Source: Phycisphaerae bacterium
GTDB taxonomy: Bacteria > Planctomycetota > Phycisphaerae > Sedimentisphaerales > SG8-4
Assembly: GCA_030613765.1 (NCBI GenBank)
Contig: JAUWLI010000143.1
Span: 1-7,338 of the forward strand
Reading direction: 5' to 3'
DNA length: 7,338 nt
Shown here: one piece after another, positions 1 through 6,318 of the stretch
How the letters are laid out: each line of letters begins with the position of its first letter
How positions within the stretch are numbered: the first letter of the stretch is position 1
Program-made: the position numbers and the translations under genes
Notes under the pieces: generated by a model
What the model saw: the letters and a program-made list of their open reading frames with translations, nothing else
Database searches by the model: none
What the model was told of the DNA's origin: nothing

Positions 1-69
1 ACCGATAGAGGATTAAGTCAATTTGTTTTTGACATTACTTGCAAATTTCAGTGTTGGCGTTAACATATT

Positions 70-118
70 ACGCGGTACGCAGTACGCAATACGCAATACG
101 CAATACGAGATACGAATT
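70..118. repeat. Heptamer tandem repeat (consensus ACGCAAT, seven units)
   Basis: Seven consecutive 7-bp units run ACGCGGT, ACGCAGT, ACGCAAT three times, ACGAGAT and ACGAATT. The last unit ends at the base before the ATG at 119. The middle three units are identical and the outer units are diverged, as expected for an ageing slippage-type array. The array occupies the position where a ribosome binding site should lie. The GAGA in the sixth unit (107-110), eight bases from the ATG, is the only weak Shine-Dalgarno-like string. Because three units make 21 nt, the array stays open when translated and yields a 7-residue periodic peptide (TQYAIRN-like). Confidence 0.9.
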
Positions 119-844
119 ATGCCCGACAAGCGAAGTCATCGAGGGCCGCACCCGGCGGACGCAAAATTGTTTGCGCCCAAGGCAATTGGCGACCTGAAAT
201 TGGCTGTTGCTGATTTTTCCCTTTTGCTGACAAAAGGCTATGCCGAAAAAAGTGCACTTAAATTAGTCTGCGATAAGTTCTCACTTACAGAAAGGCAGAG
301 ATTGGCCGTTATGCGCAGCGCCTGCTCCGACCAGCATCTGGCCTCTCGAAATCAGCGCTGTGTTACAATAAAAAATCTTGCAGGTCAGGGGATTGCTATC
401 GACGGCTATAATGTCTTAATAACCATCGAAGCAGCGATGAGCGATGCCTGTGTTTTTAAGGGCCGAGATGGCTGCTTTCGGGACCTGGCAAGCGTACACG
501 GCACATATCGTAAAGTCACCGAAACAATACCGGCTTTGCAGCTTGTAGGCGAATTTCTGAAAGAAATTGGCACAGCCAGGGTGCTGTGGCTGCTGGATAG
601 TCCGGTCTCAAACAGCGGGCGATTGAAGACGCTGATTGGCAAACTGGCTCGGGAATATAATTGGAACTGGGAGATTGAGCTTCTCCTGAGCCCTGATGCG
701 GAGCTGAAAAAAACCGACCTTATTGTAGCCAGCAGTGATAGTGTTGTGCTCGATGGCTGCAAGAGATGGAACAATCTGGCTACAGAGATTATTGAGCATA
801 AGCTGGCGTCTGTAAGGGTGATAGATTTATCTGCTCCAGACTGA
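119..844 (+). CDS. DUF434/DUF5616 domain-containing protein of unknown function
   Basis: A 241-residue protein starting at ATG 119. The N-terminal part (about residues 8-82) matches DUF434 as I remember it: RGPHP near residue 8, LLTKGYAEKSALKLV, then LTERQRLAVMRSACSD. The rest (about 90-235) matches the partner domain DUF5616, with IDGYNV at 94-99, GRDG..RDLASVHGTYRKV at 115-133, LLDSP at 158-162 and VASSDSVVLD at 203-212. No function is established that I know of. The DGYN motif with later acidic residues (E104, D160, D207) resembles PIN/NYN-type nucleases, which is inference only. The frame stays open upstream to a TTG at 23, but those extra 32 residues are mostly the translated heptamer array, so I prefer the ATG. 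SD support is weak (GAGA at 107-110). No signal peptide or membrane segment is visible, so it is probably cytoplasmic. It converges on the HAD gene with 10 nt between stop codons. Confidence 0.85.
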   Translation: MPDKRSHRGPHPADAKLFAPKAIGDLKLAVADFSLLLTKGYAEKSALKLVCDKFSLTERQRLAVMRSACSDQHLASRNQRCVTIKNLAGQGIAIDGYNVLITIEAAMSDACVFKGRDGCFRDLASVHGTYRKVTETIPALQLVGEFLKEIGTARVLWLLDSPVSNSGRLKTLIGKLAREYNWNWEIELLLSPDAELKKTDLIVASSDSVVLDGCKRWNNLATEIIEHKLASVRVIDLSAPD

Positions 845-854
845 TTACAACAGT

Positions 855-1547
855 TTATTTTGTTTGAATCAGCTCAGTAACCGTATGAATATTAATTTGT
901 TCGAGAGAATCGCAGGCTAAATCAGCTTCGGAGAGTTTAGCAGCATCTGTGGAGTTTGTTACGGCGATACATTTTGCACCGGCGGCCTTGGCGGCCTGTA
1001 CACCGTTGGGAGCATCTTCGATTACAACGCAATTGGCAGGTTCTATGCCCATACGCTTGGCGGCGAGCAGAAAAAGCTCGGGGTGAGGCTTTTTGTTCTT
1101 AACGTCATTGCCGGTGATATAAACCATCTTCTGAAAAGGTATCTTGGCCGATTCCAAAACAGCTCGGGATTTTTCAAGTGTGCTGGATGTTGCGATAGCC
1201 ACTCGAAAATCTTCTCTTTGCATTGCTTGCTCTATCAATTCCAACACGCCGGGGAAGGCAGGCAGAGGTTCCTGGCTTAGGATGTTGAGGAAATATTCTT
1301 GGCGAAATTGGGTTGCCTTTTCGATTTGTTCCTCGGTCAGTTCCAGGCCGTGAATTCCGGCAGCGGCCTTGACATATTCTGCCGCTCCTCGTCCGAGACC
1401 GGCCTCGAAATCCTGGCGTTTAACGCCTTTAATGCCAAATAAATCCTCAAAAACCTTGATAGAAGCCCTTGCGTTGACCGCCTCAGTATCGGCAATCACG
1501 CCGTCAACATCAAATATCAAACCGTACAGACCCATTGTTGTTCTCAT
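855..1547 (-). CDS. HAD superfamily IA hydrolase, beta-phosphoglucomutase-like
   Basis: A 230-residue cytoplasmic protein with all four HAD motifs. Motif I is FDVDGV with nucleophile D13 and acid/base D15. Motif II is IATSS with T120/S121. Motif III is K153 in KKPHPE. Motif IV is IEDAPNG with E177 and D178. The 24-residue spacing from K153 to E177 equals that between K145 and E169 of Lactococcus beta-phosphoglucomutase. The helical cap (about 20-95) lies between motifs I and II, which defines subfamily IA; D15 followed by the GVIADTE context fits the CbbY/PGM/phosphatase group. The family removes or transfers phosphate on small phosphorylated sugars or related metabolites; the substrate cannot be read from the sequence. 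The start at 1547 has AGG eight bases upstream on the minus strand. M5 is a possible alternative start. A candidate promoter sits about 20 nt upstream. No partner gene nearby suggests a pathway. Confidence 0.9.
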   Translation of the reverse strand: MRTTMGLYGLIFDVDGVIADTEAVNARASIKVFEDLFGIKGVKRQDFEAGLGRGAAEYVKAAAGIHGLELTEEQIEKATQFRQEYFLNILSQEPLPAFPGVLELIEQAMQREDFRVAIATSSTLEKSRAVLESAKIPFQKMVYITGNDVKNKKPHPELFLLAAKRMGIEPANCVVIEDAPNGVQAAKAAGAKCIAVTNSTDAAKLSEADLACDSLEQINIHTVTELIQTK

Positions 1548-1573
1548 TTATAAACCTACTGTCGAAGCAAATA

Positions 1574-1602
1574 ATGATACCATTTCTGTTTTTTTTTGCC
1601 AC
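1574..1602 (-). promoter_or_regulatory. Candidate sigma70-type promoter for the HAD gene
   Basis: Read on the minus strand, GTGGCA (1597-1602) and TATCAT (1574-1579, five of six to TATAAT) are separated by 17 nt. The implied transcript starts near 1567, about 20 nt before the start codon. The spacer contains a run of nine A. The -35 match is modest, so this is tentative. Confidence 0.35.
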
Positions 1603-1697
1603 GTTTTTGTCCGCTGTCGATGAGAAGAGTAAGCTGTAAAGTTGGGCTTGAATTACTCAGTGATTTATGGCATATTATCAGCAATAATAAAAACGTT

Positions 1698-1710
1698 GAT
1701 TCTTTGAATC
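1698..1710. promoter_or_regulatory. Short palindrome in the leader of the phosphatase gene
   Basis: GATTC TTT GAATC is a perfect 5-bp inverted repeat with a 3-nt centre, 24 nt upstream of the SD at 1734-1739. It could be a small operator half-site pair or a weak leader hairpin, or chance. A TATTAT at 1673-1678 lies just upstream and could be a -10 element, but its best -35 (TTGAAT, 1648-1653) is 19 nt away, which is long. Confidence 0.2.
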
Positions 1711-1745
1711 TGTCCCGATAAAGCCTAATTGACAAGGAGCAAAAC

Positions 1746-3578
1746 ATGAAGTTAATGAATGTAAAAGTCCATGCCGTAATAATGGTGACCACCTTGCTGC
1801 TGAATATCGTCATTGCCAAGGACTTGAATATCCCCGAAGTGTCCAGAGATAAGGTTATTTGTTTTGCGCTGTACACCGTCCACGACGACATTCTGAAGAT
1901 GACGGCGCAGTTATATCCGCTAAAGGAAGGTGAGGACAGGAATGTTCGGCTGGAGATTAAAAAGGGGAGAAAGTGGAGGCGAATAGCCAAAACTCAGGTA
2001 ATCGAGGATGGCTGGACGGCGATTTTTCGGGTTGAGAACTGGGACTCCACAAAAGATATTGACTACCGCGTCGTTCACGGCAAGAACGCCTATTATACGG
2101 GGACAATCCGCAAAGACCCTGTCGATAAGGATACGATCGTCGTGGCTGCGTTCACGGGCAACTCGATTAATCCCGGGCACGGTGGAGACATACCTAAAAC
2201 TGATATAGTTGCGAATATCAAAAAGTTGAAACCCGACCTTTTGTTTTTTTCCGGAGACCAGGTCTATGACCACAACAGGCATTACGCTTCCTGGCTTAAG
2301 TTCGGCAGAGACTTCGGAGAAATCATTCGCAACATCCCCACGGTCACGATACCCGACGACCATGATGTCGGTCAGGCTAATTTGTGGGGAGCGGGAGGCA
2401 AGGTATCAAACACTCGGGCCGGTCATGATGGAGGATATGCTGCCCCTGTCGAATACGTGAAAATGGTCGAGCGTGCACAGACCAGTCACCTTCCTGACCC
2501 TTATGACCCGACCCCAATACAGCGGGGCATCGGGGTATACTACACTTCACTGACGGTAGGGGGGGTAAGCTTTGCCATCATTGAGGACCGCAAGTTCAAA
2601 TCAGGCCCACAGGGGCTTGTTCCGAAGCAGGGGCCCCGGCCGGACCATATTAGAAATCCCAATTACGATCCTAAGAGCGTAGATGTTCCCGGTGCCAAAT
2701 TACTCGGGGAGCGGCAGCTCAAGTTCCTCAGTGAATGGGCGGCCGACTGGCGTGGTTCGGATATGAAATGTGTCCTTTCTCAAACGATTTTCTGCGGCGG
2801 AGCGCACCTGCACGGCAGTCGGAAAAATCGGTTACACGCTGACCTGGATTCCAACGGCTGGCCCCAGACCGGACGAAACAAGGCGATAAAGGAGTTCCGT
2901 AAGGGATTCGCATTTATGCTCGCAGGCGACCAGCATCTGGGCACCATTGTCCACCACGGCGTTGACCAATGGAACGACTCGGGCTACTCGTTCTGTGTAC
3001 CGTCTATTGCTAATCTCTACTTGCGCTGGTGGGCTCCTCTCGAACCGGGAAAGAACCGCGAGGAGGCAATGCCGGAATACCTGGGCGAATTCCTCGATGG
3101 ATTCGGAAACAAGGTCACCATGCTGGCCGTTGCAAATCCCGGAGAAATGGAAAATCACGATAAGCTGACCACCAGATCCGCCGGTTTCGGAGTCGTCAAA
3201 TTCAATAAAAAGAGAAGGGAAATTACAGTCGAATGCTGGCCAAGAAACGTAGATATTACAGATACGGCCGTTAAGCAATATCCCGGCTGGCCCAGGACTA
3301 TCAAGCAGCAGGACAACTACGGGCGCAAGGCTGTGGCCTATTTGCCGAAGATAAAGGTCAGCGGCATGAAAGATCCGGTTGTACAGGTGATTGATGAAGC
3401 CAATGGCGAAATCGTCTATACTGTTCGCATCAAAGGAACTTCGTTTCAACCGAAGGTATTCAAGGCCGGCACGTATACCGTCAAGGTAGGTGAACAGGAC
3501 ACCGGAAAGATGAAGACCTTGAAGAACGTGCAGTCGATAATGCCAGGGGAGAGACAAACAGTGAAAGTGAAATTGTGA
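1746..3578 (+). CDS. Secreted PhoD-like metallophosphatase (alkaline phosphatase D family)
   Basis: A 610-residue exported protein. Residues 1-24 form a Sec signal peptide (basic start, hydrophobic stretch, cleavage likely after IVIA before K25). Residues about 35-125 look like the beta-sandwich N-terminal domain of PhoD proteins. The calcineurin-like phosphoesterase core follows: LLFFSGDQVYD (165-175, metal ligand D171), TIPDDHDVG (201-209, D204/D205 and H206), SQTIFCGG (345-352) and LAGDQHLGTIVHHG (392-405, D395, H397). The region from about 540 to the end resembles a small C-terminal beta domain. Members hydrolyse phosphomonoesters or diesters, usually outside the cytoplasmic membrane for phosphate scavenging. 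The first-strand position that carries Cys in classical PhoD (ASC) reads FTGNS here (136-140), so metal binding may differ and the substrate is uncertain. The start is well supported by AAGGAG at 1734-1739 with a 6-nt spacer. No Pho box was recognised upstream. Confidence 0.88.
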   Translation: MKLMNVKVHAVIMVTTLLLNIVIAKDLNIPEVSRDKVICFALYTVHDDILKMTAQLYPLKEGEDRNVRLEIKKGRKWRRIAKTQVIEDGWTAIFRVENWDSTKDIDYRVVHGKNAYYTGTIRKDPVDKDTIVVAAFTGNSINPGHGGDIPKTDIVANIKKLKPDLLFFSGDQVYDHNRHYASWLKFGRDFGEIIRNIPTVTIPDDHDVGQANLWGAGGKVSNTRAGHDGGYAAPVEYVKMVERAQTSHLPDPYDPTPIQRGIGVYYTSLTVGGVSFAIIEDRKFKSGPQGLVPKQGPRPDHIRNPNYDPKSVDVPGAKLLGERQLKFLSEWAADWRGSDMKCVLSQTIFCGGAHLHGSRKNRLHADLDSNGWPQTGRNKAIKEFRKGFAFMLAGDQHLGTIVHHGVDQWNDSGYSFCVPSIANLYLRWWAPLEPGKNREEAMPEYLGEFLDGFGNKVTMLAVANPGEMENHDKLTTRSAGFGVVKFNKKRREITVECWPRNVDITDTAVKQYPGWPRTIKQQDNYGRKAVAYLPKIKVSGMKDPVVQVIDEANGEIVYTVRIKGTSFQPKVFKAGTYTVKVGEQDTGKMKTLKNVQSIMPGERQTVKVKL

Positions 3579-3586
3579 TTGTTGAC

Positions 3587-3700
3587 AGGAGGTTGTTATA
3601 AGTCGTCGTGATTGATATTTTGAAAGCCGTGGGCCTGACGACCCACGGCCCCAAAATGTTACATATAGACCCCCTCCTCAAAGAGCTACATTTCGTGTAA
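3587..3700 (+). pseudogene. Probable eroded start of a Tat-exported protein gene
   Basis: Nine bases after the phosphatase stop lies a near-perfect Shine-Dalgarno AGGAGGT (3587-3593). Five bases beyond it, ATA (3598-3600) stands where ATG would be expected, followed by codons for S-R-R-D and then TGA (3613). One frame over, reading from GAT at 3614, the text continues D-I-L-K-A-V-G-L-T-T-H-G-P-K-M-L and stays open to TAA at 3698. Removing the 4-nt TGAT duplication (GATTGAT, 3610-3616) would give M-SRRDILKAVGL, close to the twin-arginine consensus S-R-R-x-F-L-K. I infer a dead gene with a mutated start codon and a frameshift, truncated soon after. It is short, so chance cannot be excluded, and no function beyond export can be assigned. 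Confidence 0.45.
3626..3649. terminator. Perfect 8-bp hairpin, possible bidirectional terminator
   Basis: GCCGTGGG (3626-3633) pairs perfectly with CCCACGGC (3642-3649) around an 8-nt loop. On the plus strand it is followed by CCCAAAATG and on the minus strand by TTTCAAAATAT, so neither side has a real T-tract. It lies between the ends of the phosphatase gene and the convergent small-protein gene, where a shared terminator would be expected. It also lies inside the Tat-signal remnant, so it may be partly residual coding sequence. Confidence 0.35.
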
Positions 3701-3732
3701 ACGTTAGCAATTTAAAATAGCTTTGTCGCTGT

Positions 3733-4005
3733 TTAGCTTTTGGCTCGAGATTGCCTGTCATCGAACTTCTGTTTTAGGTATTTACCCATGCGACAGGCGA
3801 AATCTTTGCTAAAATCAAGACATTTGTGCATCCCAGTGTTAAAAGATTGTGCGAATTCGTCTGATTTTAAAGCGGAGTATTTAACACTGTTTTCGCGAAA
3901 CTGACTGGCTTGATTTTCAGGCACAGGCGCCAAAGTATAGATTGCGGTCGCGAAACCGGCAAAATAGACTATCAGCATGAATACAAGTTTGCCTCTCCAT
4001 CTCAT
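3733..4005 (-). CDS. Small single-span membrane protein of unknown function
   Basis: A 90-residue protein with a basic start (MRWRGK) and one hydrophobic segment at about residues 7-26 (LVFMLIVYFAGFATAIYTLAP). A polar, charged remainder follows, ending in KQKFDDRQSRAKS. The segment could be an uncleaved anchor or a signal peptide; the positive-inside rule puts the long C-terminal part outside the membrane. Residues about 47-80 (LKSDEFAQSF, then MHKCLDFSKDF and CRMGKYLKQKF) look amphipathic and helical, with two cysteines at 62 and 70. The start has AGGGAG about nine bases upstream and a good promoter 75 nt away, which supports a real gene. I do not recognise a named family. It lies on the same strand as the upstream aminotransferase, 181 nt away, but has its own promoter candidate. 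Confidence 0.7.
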   Translation of the reverse strand: MRWRGKLVFMLIVYFAGFATAIYTLAPVPENQASQFRENSVKYSALKSDEFAQSFNTGMHKCLDFSKDFACRMGKYLKQKFDDRQSRAKS

Positions 4006-4079
4006 TAAAAGTTTCTCCCTTCCAAAGAAATACTTTTATAGGCCGTTCCACTCTCAGCCCTGATGTCTCCCTCAAATAA

Positions 4080-4108
4080 ATTTTAAGATTAAAAATCCAA
4101 TATGCCAA
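4080..4108 (-). promoter_or_regulatory. Sigma70-type promoter for the small membrane protein gene
   Basis: On the minus strand TTGGCA (4103-4108, five of six to TTGACA) and TAAAAT (4080-4085, five of six to TATAAT) are separated by exactly 17 nt in an AT-rich stretch. Transcription would start near 4073 and give a leader of about 67 nt before the ATG at 4005. This is one of the two best promoter matches in the window. Confidence 0.5.
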
Positions 4109-4186
4109 ATAATATAATGTAACAAATCTTATTTATCCCCAATACTCACTGTAAAATCAGCGGTATAGGGCCCCTTACAGGATCGG

Positions 4187-5317
4187 CTAACCGGCGGACA
4201 AATTTTTATCTAAAATTTCTTTCAATGTTTTGCAGACAATCGCAACCTCATCCTGAGTCAGATTATTATAAAAAGGCAAAGCAATAGTGCTCTCAGACAC
4301 GGATTCGGCAACGGGAAAATCGCCTTGCTTATAGCCGAACTGCTCAACCATAAACGGTTGCAGATGTACAGGCGAAAAATAATTGCTGACCTGAATGTTT
4401 CGTTCTATCATTGCTTCTAAAATCCCATCACGCTGGGGGCGGGTAAAGCCCTCTGCCAGCCGTACCACAAAGACAAACCAGCTTATATCGCAGTCATCCG
4501 GCTCCACGGGCACTATCAATCTGTCGTCGTCAGCTAACATTTCCTGATACCATTTTGCTACCTGCCGGCGTTTGGCCTTGAATTGCTCTATTCTTGAAAG
4601 CTGCACAATGCCGAGGGCACAATTGATGTCGCTGAGTCGATAGTTATAGCCCAGCCGTTCGTGGCTTAGCCAGGCACTGTCTTTGGCCCTGCCCTGATTG
4701 CGAAGTGATACGCACATATCCGCCAAATCATCGTCGTCGCTCAAAATCATTCCGCCCTCGCCGGTGGTTATCTGCTTATTGGGATAAAAGCCGAATACGC
4801 TCATCGTGCCAAATGTCCCCGCCTTTTTCCCGTTCAATGTAGAGCCCAGCGCTTCACAACTGTCCTCAACCACCCTCAGATTGTGTTTTTGAGCGATTTC
4901 ACAGACCTTATCCATACCAGCGGGATTGCCGAAAACCTCTACGGGCAAAATGGCTTTTGTCCTGTCGGTAATCCTGGATTCGATTTTTGCAGCGTCGATA
5001 TTCAAACTTAGCGGGTCAATATCGACGAAGACCGGCCTGGCGCCGGCCATCATAACAGGGGTTGCAGAAGCAATGAAAGTAAATGGCGTAGTAATGACCT
5101 CATCATCCGGTCCAATCCCCATTGCCGACATACACAAAAACAAGCCACTGGTTCCGCTATTGACAGCCACAGCCCGCTTCAGGCCGATGTATTGAGCGAA
5201 AGCATCCTCAAATTCACCCAGTTTGGGACCCAGCGAAAGGTTGGGACTGCGAAGCACTTCACAGACAGCCTCGATTTCTTTTTCGGTGATATCCGGCCGA
5301 GACAAAAATACACGCAT
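4187..5317 (-). CDS. DegT/DnrJ/EryC1/StrS family PLP-dependent sugar aminotransferase
   Basis: A 376-residue cytoplasmic enzyme of normal family length. Family features in order: NSGTSGLFLC (53-62, cofactor phosphate loop), DEVITTPFTFIAS (72-84), RPVFVDIDP (94-102), PVEVFGNPAGMD (125-136), VVEDSCEALGS (149-159, D152 contacts the pyridine nitrogen), FGFYPNKQITTGEGG (175-189, Schiff-base lysine K181) and the Y-R-L-S-D-I motif (226-231). The family transfers an amino group, usually from glutamate, to a keto group on a nucleotide-linked sugar, for surface polysaccharides, glycoprotein glycans or antibiotics. Which sugar cannot be told, because no dehydratase, epimerase or glycosyltransferase is in view. 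The ATG at 5317 is preceded by GAGG about ten bases upstream. A promoter with a perfect TATAAT lies about 50 nt upstream. No clear terminator follows the stop. Confidence 0.92.
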   Translation of the reverse strand: MRVFLSRPDITEKEIEAVCEVLRSPNLSLGPKLGEFEDAFAQYIGLKRAVAVNSGTSGLFLCMSAMGIGPDDEVITTPFTFIASATPVMMAGARPVFVDIDPLSLNIDAAKIESRITDRTKAILPVEVFGNPAGMDKVCEIAQKHNLRVVEDSCEALGSTLNGKKAGTFGTMSVFGFYPNKQITTGEGGMILSDDDDLADMCVSLRNQGRAKDSAWLSHERLGYNYRLSDINCALGIVQLSRIEQFKAKRRQVAKWYQEMLADDDRLIVPVEPDDCDISWFVFVVRLAEGFTRPQRDGILEAMIERNIQVSNYFSPVHLQPFMVEQFGYKQGDFPVAESVSESTIALPFYNNLTQDEVAIVCKTLKEILDKNLSAG

Positions 5318-5364
5318 CAGGAAAGATCCTCATCAAAAAACGCAGAGCTAAATCAGAAGACAAA

Positions 5365-5392
5365 ATTATACTGCTTACGCCCAATAAATCAA
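5365..5392 (-). promoter_or_regulatory. Sigma70-type promoter for the aminotransferase gene
   Basis: On the minus strand a perfect TATAAT (5365-5370) lies 16 nt downstream of TTGATT (5387-5392, four of six to TTGACA). The predicted start near 5358 leaves a leader of about 40 nt before the ATG at 5317. Confidence 0.5.
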
Positions 5393-5608
5393 AGATATTT
5401 TTACAAGCCGCCCGTGCCAATTTAAGCAAAGCTGCCTTTAGTCTACGAGGCCGCCTCTTTCTATAGAAAACATAAGCACTTATGGGACGTGGTGTTGTAG
5501 AGACAACCGATTATATGCCGCTAAGCGAAATTACGATTTCTATATTAAACACCTCTCGATTTAAGGCCGATTACAGAAGCGGTGTAAATGCAGAGTTGAG
5601 GGCTAAAA
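5393..5608. other. Divergent intergenic spacer upstream of the HTH regulator
   Basis: This is most of the 291-nt gap between the divergent aminotransferase and regulator genes. It contains one perfect short inverted repeat, GTTGT-AGAG-ACAAC (5494-5507), that could be an operator or a weak hairpin. AT-rich strings TTATAT (5511-5516) and TATATT (5541-5546) could be -10 elements, but neither has a recognisable -35 at normal spacing. A 53-codon frame opens at ATG 5482 without an SD and overlaps the regulator start; I do not call it a gene. I see no RNA gene here. Confidence 0.5.
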
Positions 5609-6187
5609 ATGGCAAAAGGAAAAAATGTACTGACGACAGGTGATGTGGCCAAGATTTGTAACGTCGCTCCGCGAACAGTCTCAAAGTGGTTTGATACCGG
5701 CCAATTGAAGGGTTATCGCATACCCGGCAGCAAGGATCGACGAATACCAGTTAGCGAGCTGATTCGCTTTATGAAAGCGAATAATATGCCTGCGCCAACA
5801 CTTCCAGTCGGTAAAATCAGGGTCCTTATAGTCAACAGCAACAACAGTGCAGCCTCGACCCTGGCTGATACCTTGCAAACCAAGGCCGATTACGAGGTGC
5901 AAACAGCAAGCAGCAATTTTGAGACCGGCACAATCGCTCAGAAATTTGCGCCACATGTTCTCCTGGTAAGCCTCCTTGCTGAAGGCATAGATGCAGCAAG
6001 TATTTGCACAAGCATCCGGGCCGATGAGGATTTGCAGACCATCAAAATTATAGCCATTGCGAACCAGTTAAGCGACTCTGAGTCGGCCGCATTGTTGCAG
6101 AAGGGCTTTGACGGCTCCATATCTCATTCTGACGATATCGATGAAATTATCAAAAAGATTGAAGAAGCGACCGCGATTATCTATTAG
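5609..6187 (+). CDS. HTH (excisionase/MerR-like) protein with degenerate receiver domain
   Basis: A 192-residue protein. Residues about 6-57 form a winged-helix DNA-binding domain of the excisionase/HTH_17 type: LTTGDVAKICNVAPRTVSKWFDTGQLKGYRIPGSKDRRIP, then ELIRFMKANN. After a short proline linker (61-67), residues about 69-190 follow the receiver pattern: KIRVLIV strand, HVLLVSLLAEGID, IKIIAIANQ, LLQKGFDGSISHSDD. Every residue needed for phosphorylation is replaced. The acidic pocket after LIV is N76-S77-N78, the acceptor Asp position is S121, the switch Thr is about A151 and the conserved Lys-Pro is H173-S174. It is probably a DNA-binding regulator or scaffold controlled without Asp phosphorylation; its targets are unknown. 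GAGGG at 5598-5602 with a 6-nt spacer fixes the start. The gene stands alone and ends at a strong terminator. Confidence 0.85.
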   Translation: MAKGKNVLTTGDVAKICNVAPRTVSKWFDTGQLKGYRIPGSKDRRIPVSELIRFMKANNMPAPTLPVGKIRVLIVNSNNSAASTLADTLQTKADYEVQTASSNFETGTIAQKFAPHVLLVSLLAEGIDAASICTSIRADEDLQTIKIIAIANQLSDSESAALLQKGFDGSISHSDDIDEIIKKIEEATAIIY

Positions 6188-6224
6188 CAGCGCCGATTTG
6201 GTCTCAACCGTATACCAATAAAAA

Positions 6225-6248
6225 GCCCAGCCTTCCGGCTGGGTTTTT
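6225..6248. terminator. Strong bidirectional Rho-independent terminator
   Basis: CCCAGCC (6226-6232) pairs with GGCTGGG (6237-6243) around a TTCC tetraloop. The stem is extended by a G:T pair and flanking A:T pairs, and is followed on the plus strand by TTTTT (6244-6248). On the minus strand the preceding AAAAA run (6220-6224) becomes the T-tract. It therefore suits both the HTH gene, whose stop is 38 nt upstream, and the convergent prepilin-like gene, whose stop is about 70 nt away. Confidence 0.93.
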
Positions 6249-6318
6249 CTTATTTGACGGTCACATTTTATCAATGAGGACAAAGAATCACGCTACGGTG
6301 GCGGCGAAGTAGTATGGC

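Noticed and set aside
29..66. TTGACA at 29-34 as a promoter for the DUF434 gene
   Set aside because: The -35 match is perfect, but no -10 lies at 16-18 nt; the best nearby string, TAACAT at 61-66, is too far away.
23..118. N-terminal extension of the DUF434 protein from a TTG start at 23
   Set aside because: The extra 32 residues are largely the translated heptamer array, the TTG has no Shine-Dalgarno, and the DUF434 homology begins just after the ATG at 119.
1556..1990. 144-codon minus-strand frame across the HAD/phosphatase spacer
   Set aside because: It runs antisense through the phosphatase signal peptide and start region and into the HAD promoter region, with no motif or SD.
2832..3557. 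241-codon minus-strand open frame inside the phosphatase gene
   Set aside because: It lies antisense to a gene with intact motifs, signal peptide and SD, and its translation shows no recognisable domain.
5482..5643. 53-codon plus-strand frame upstream of and overlapping the HTH gene
   Set aside because: It has no ribosome binding site, overlaps the well-supported regulator start by 35 nt in another frame, and resembles no family I know.
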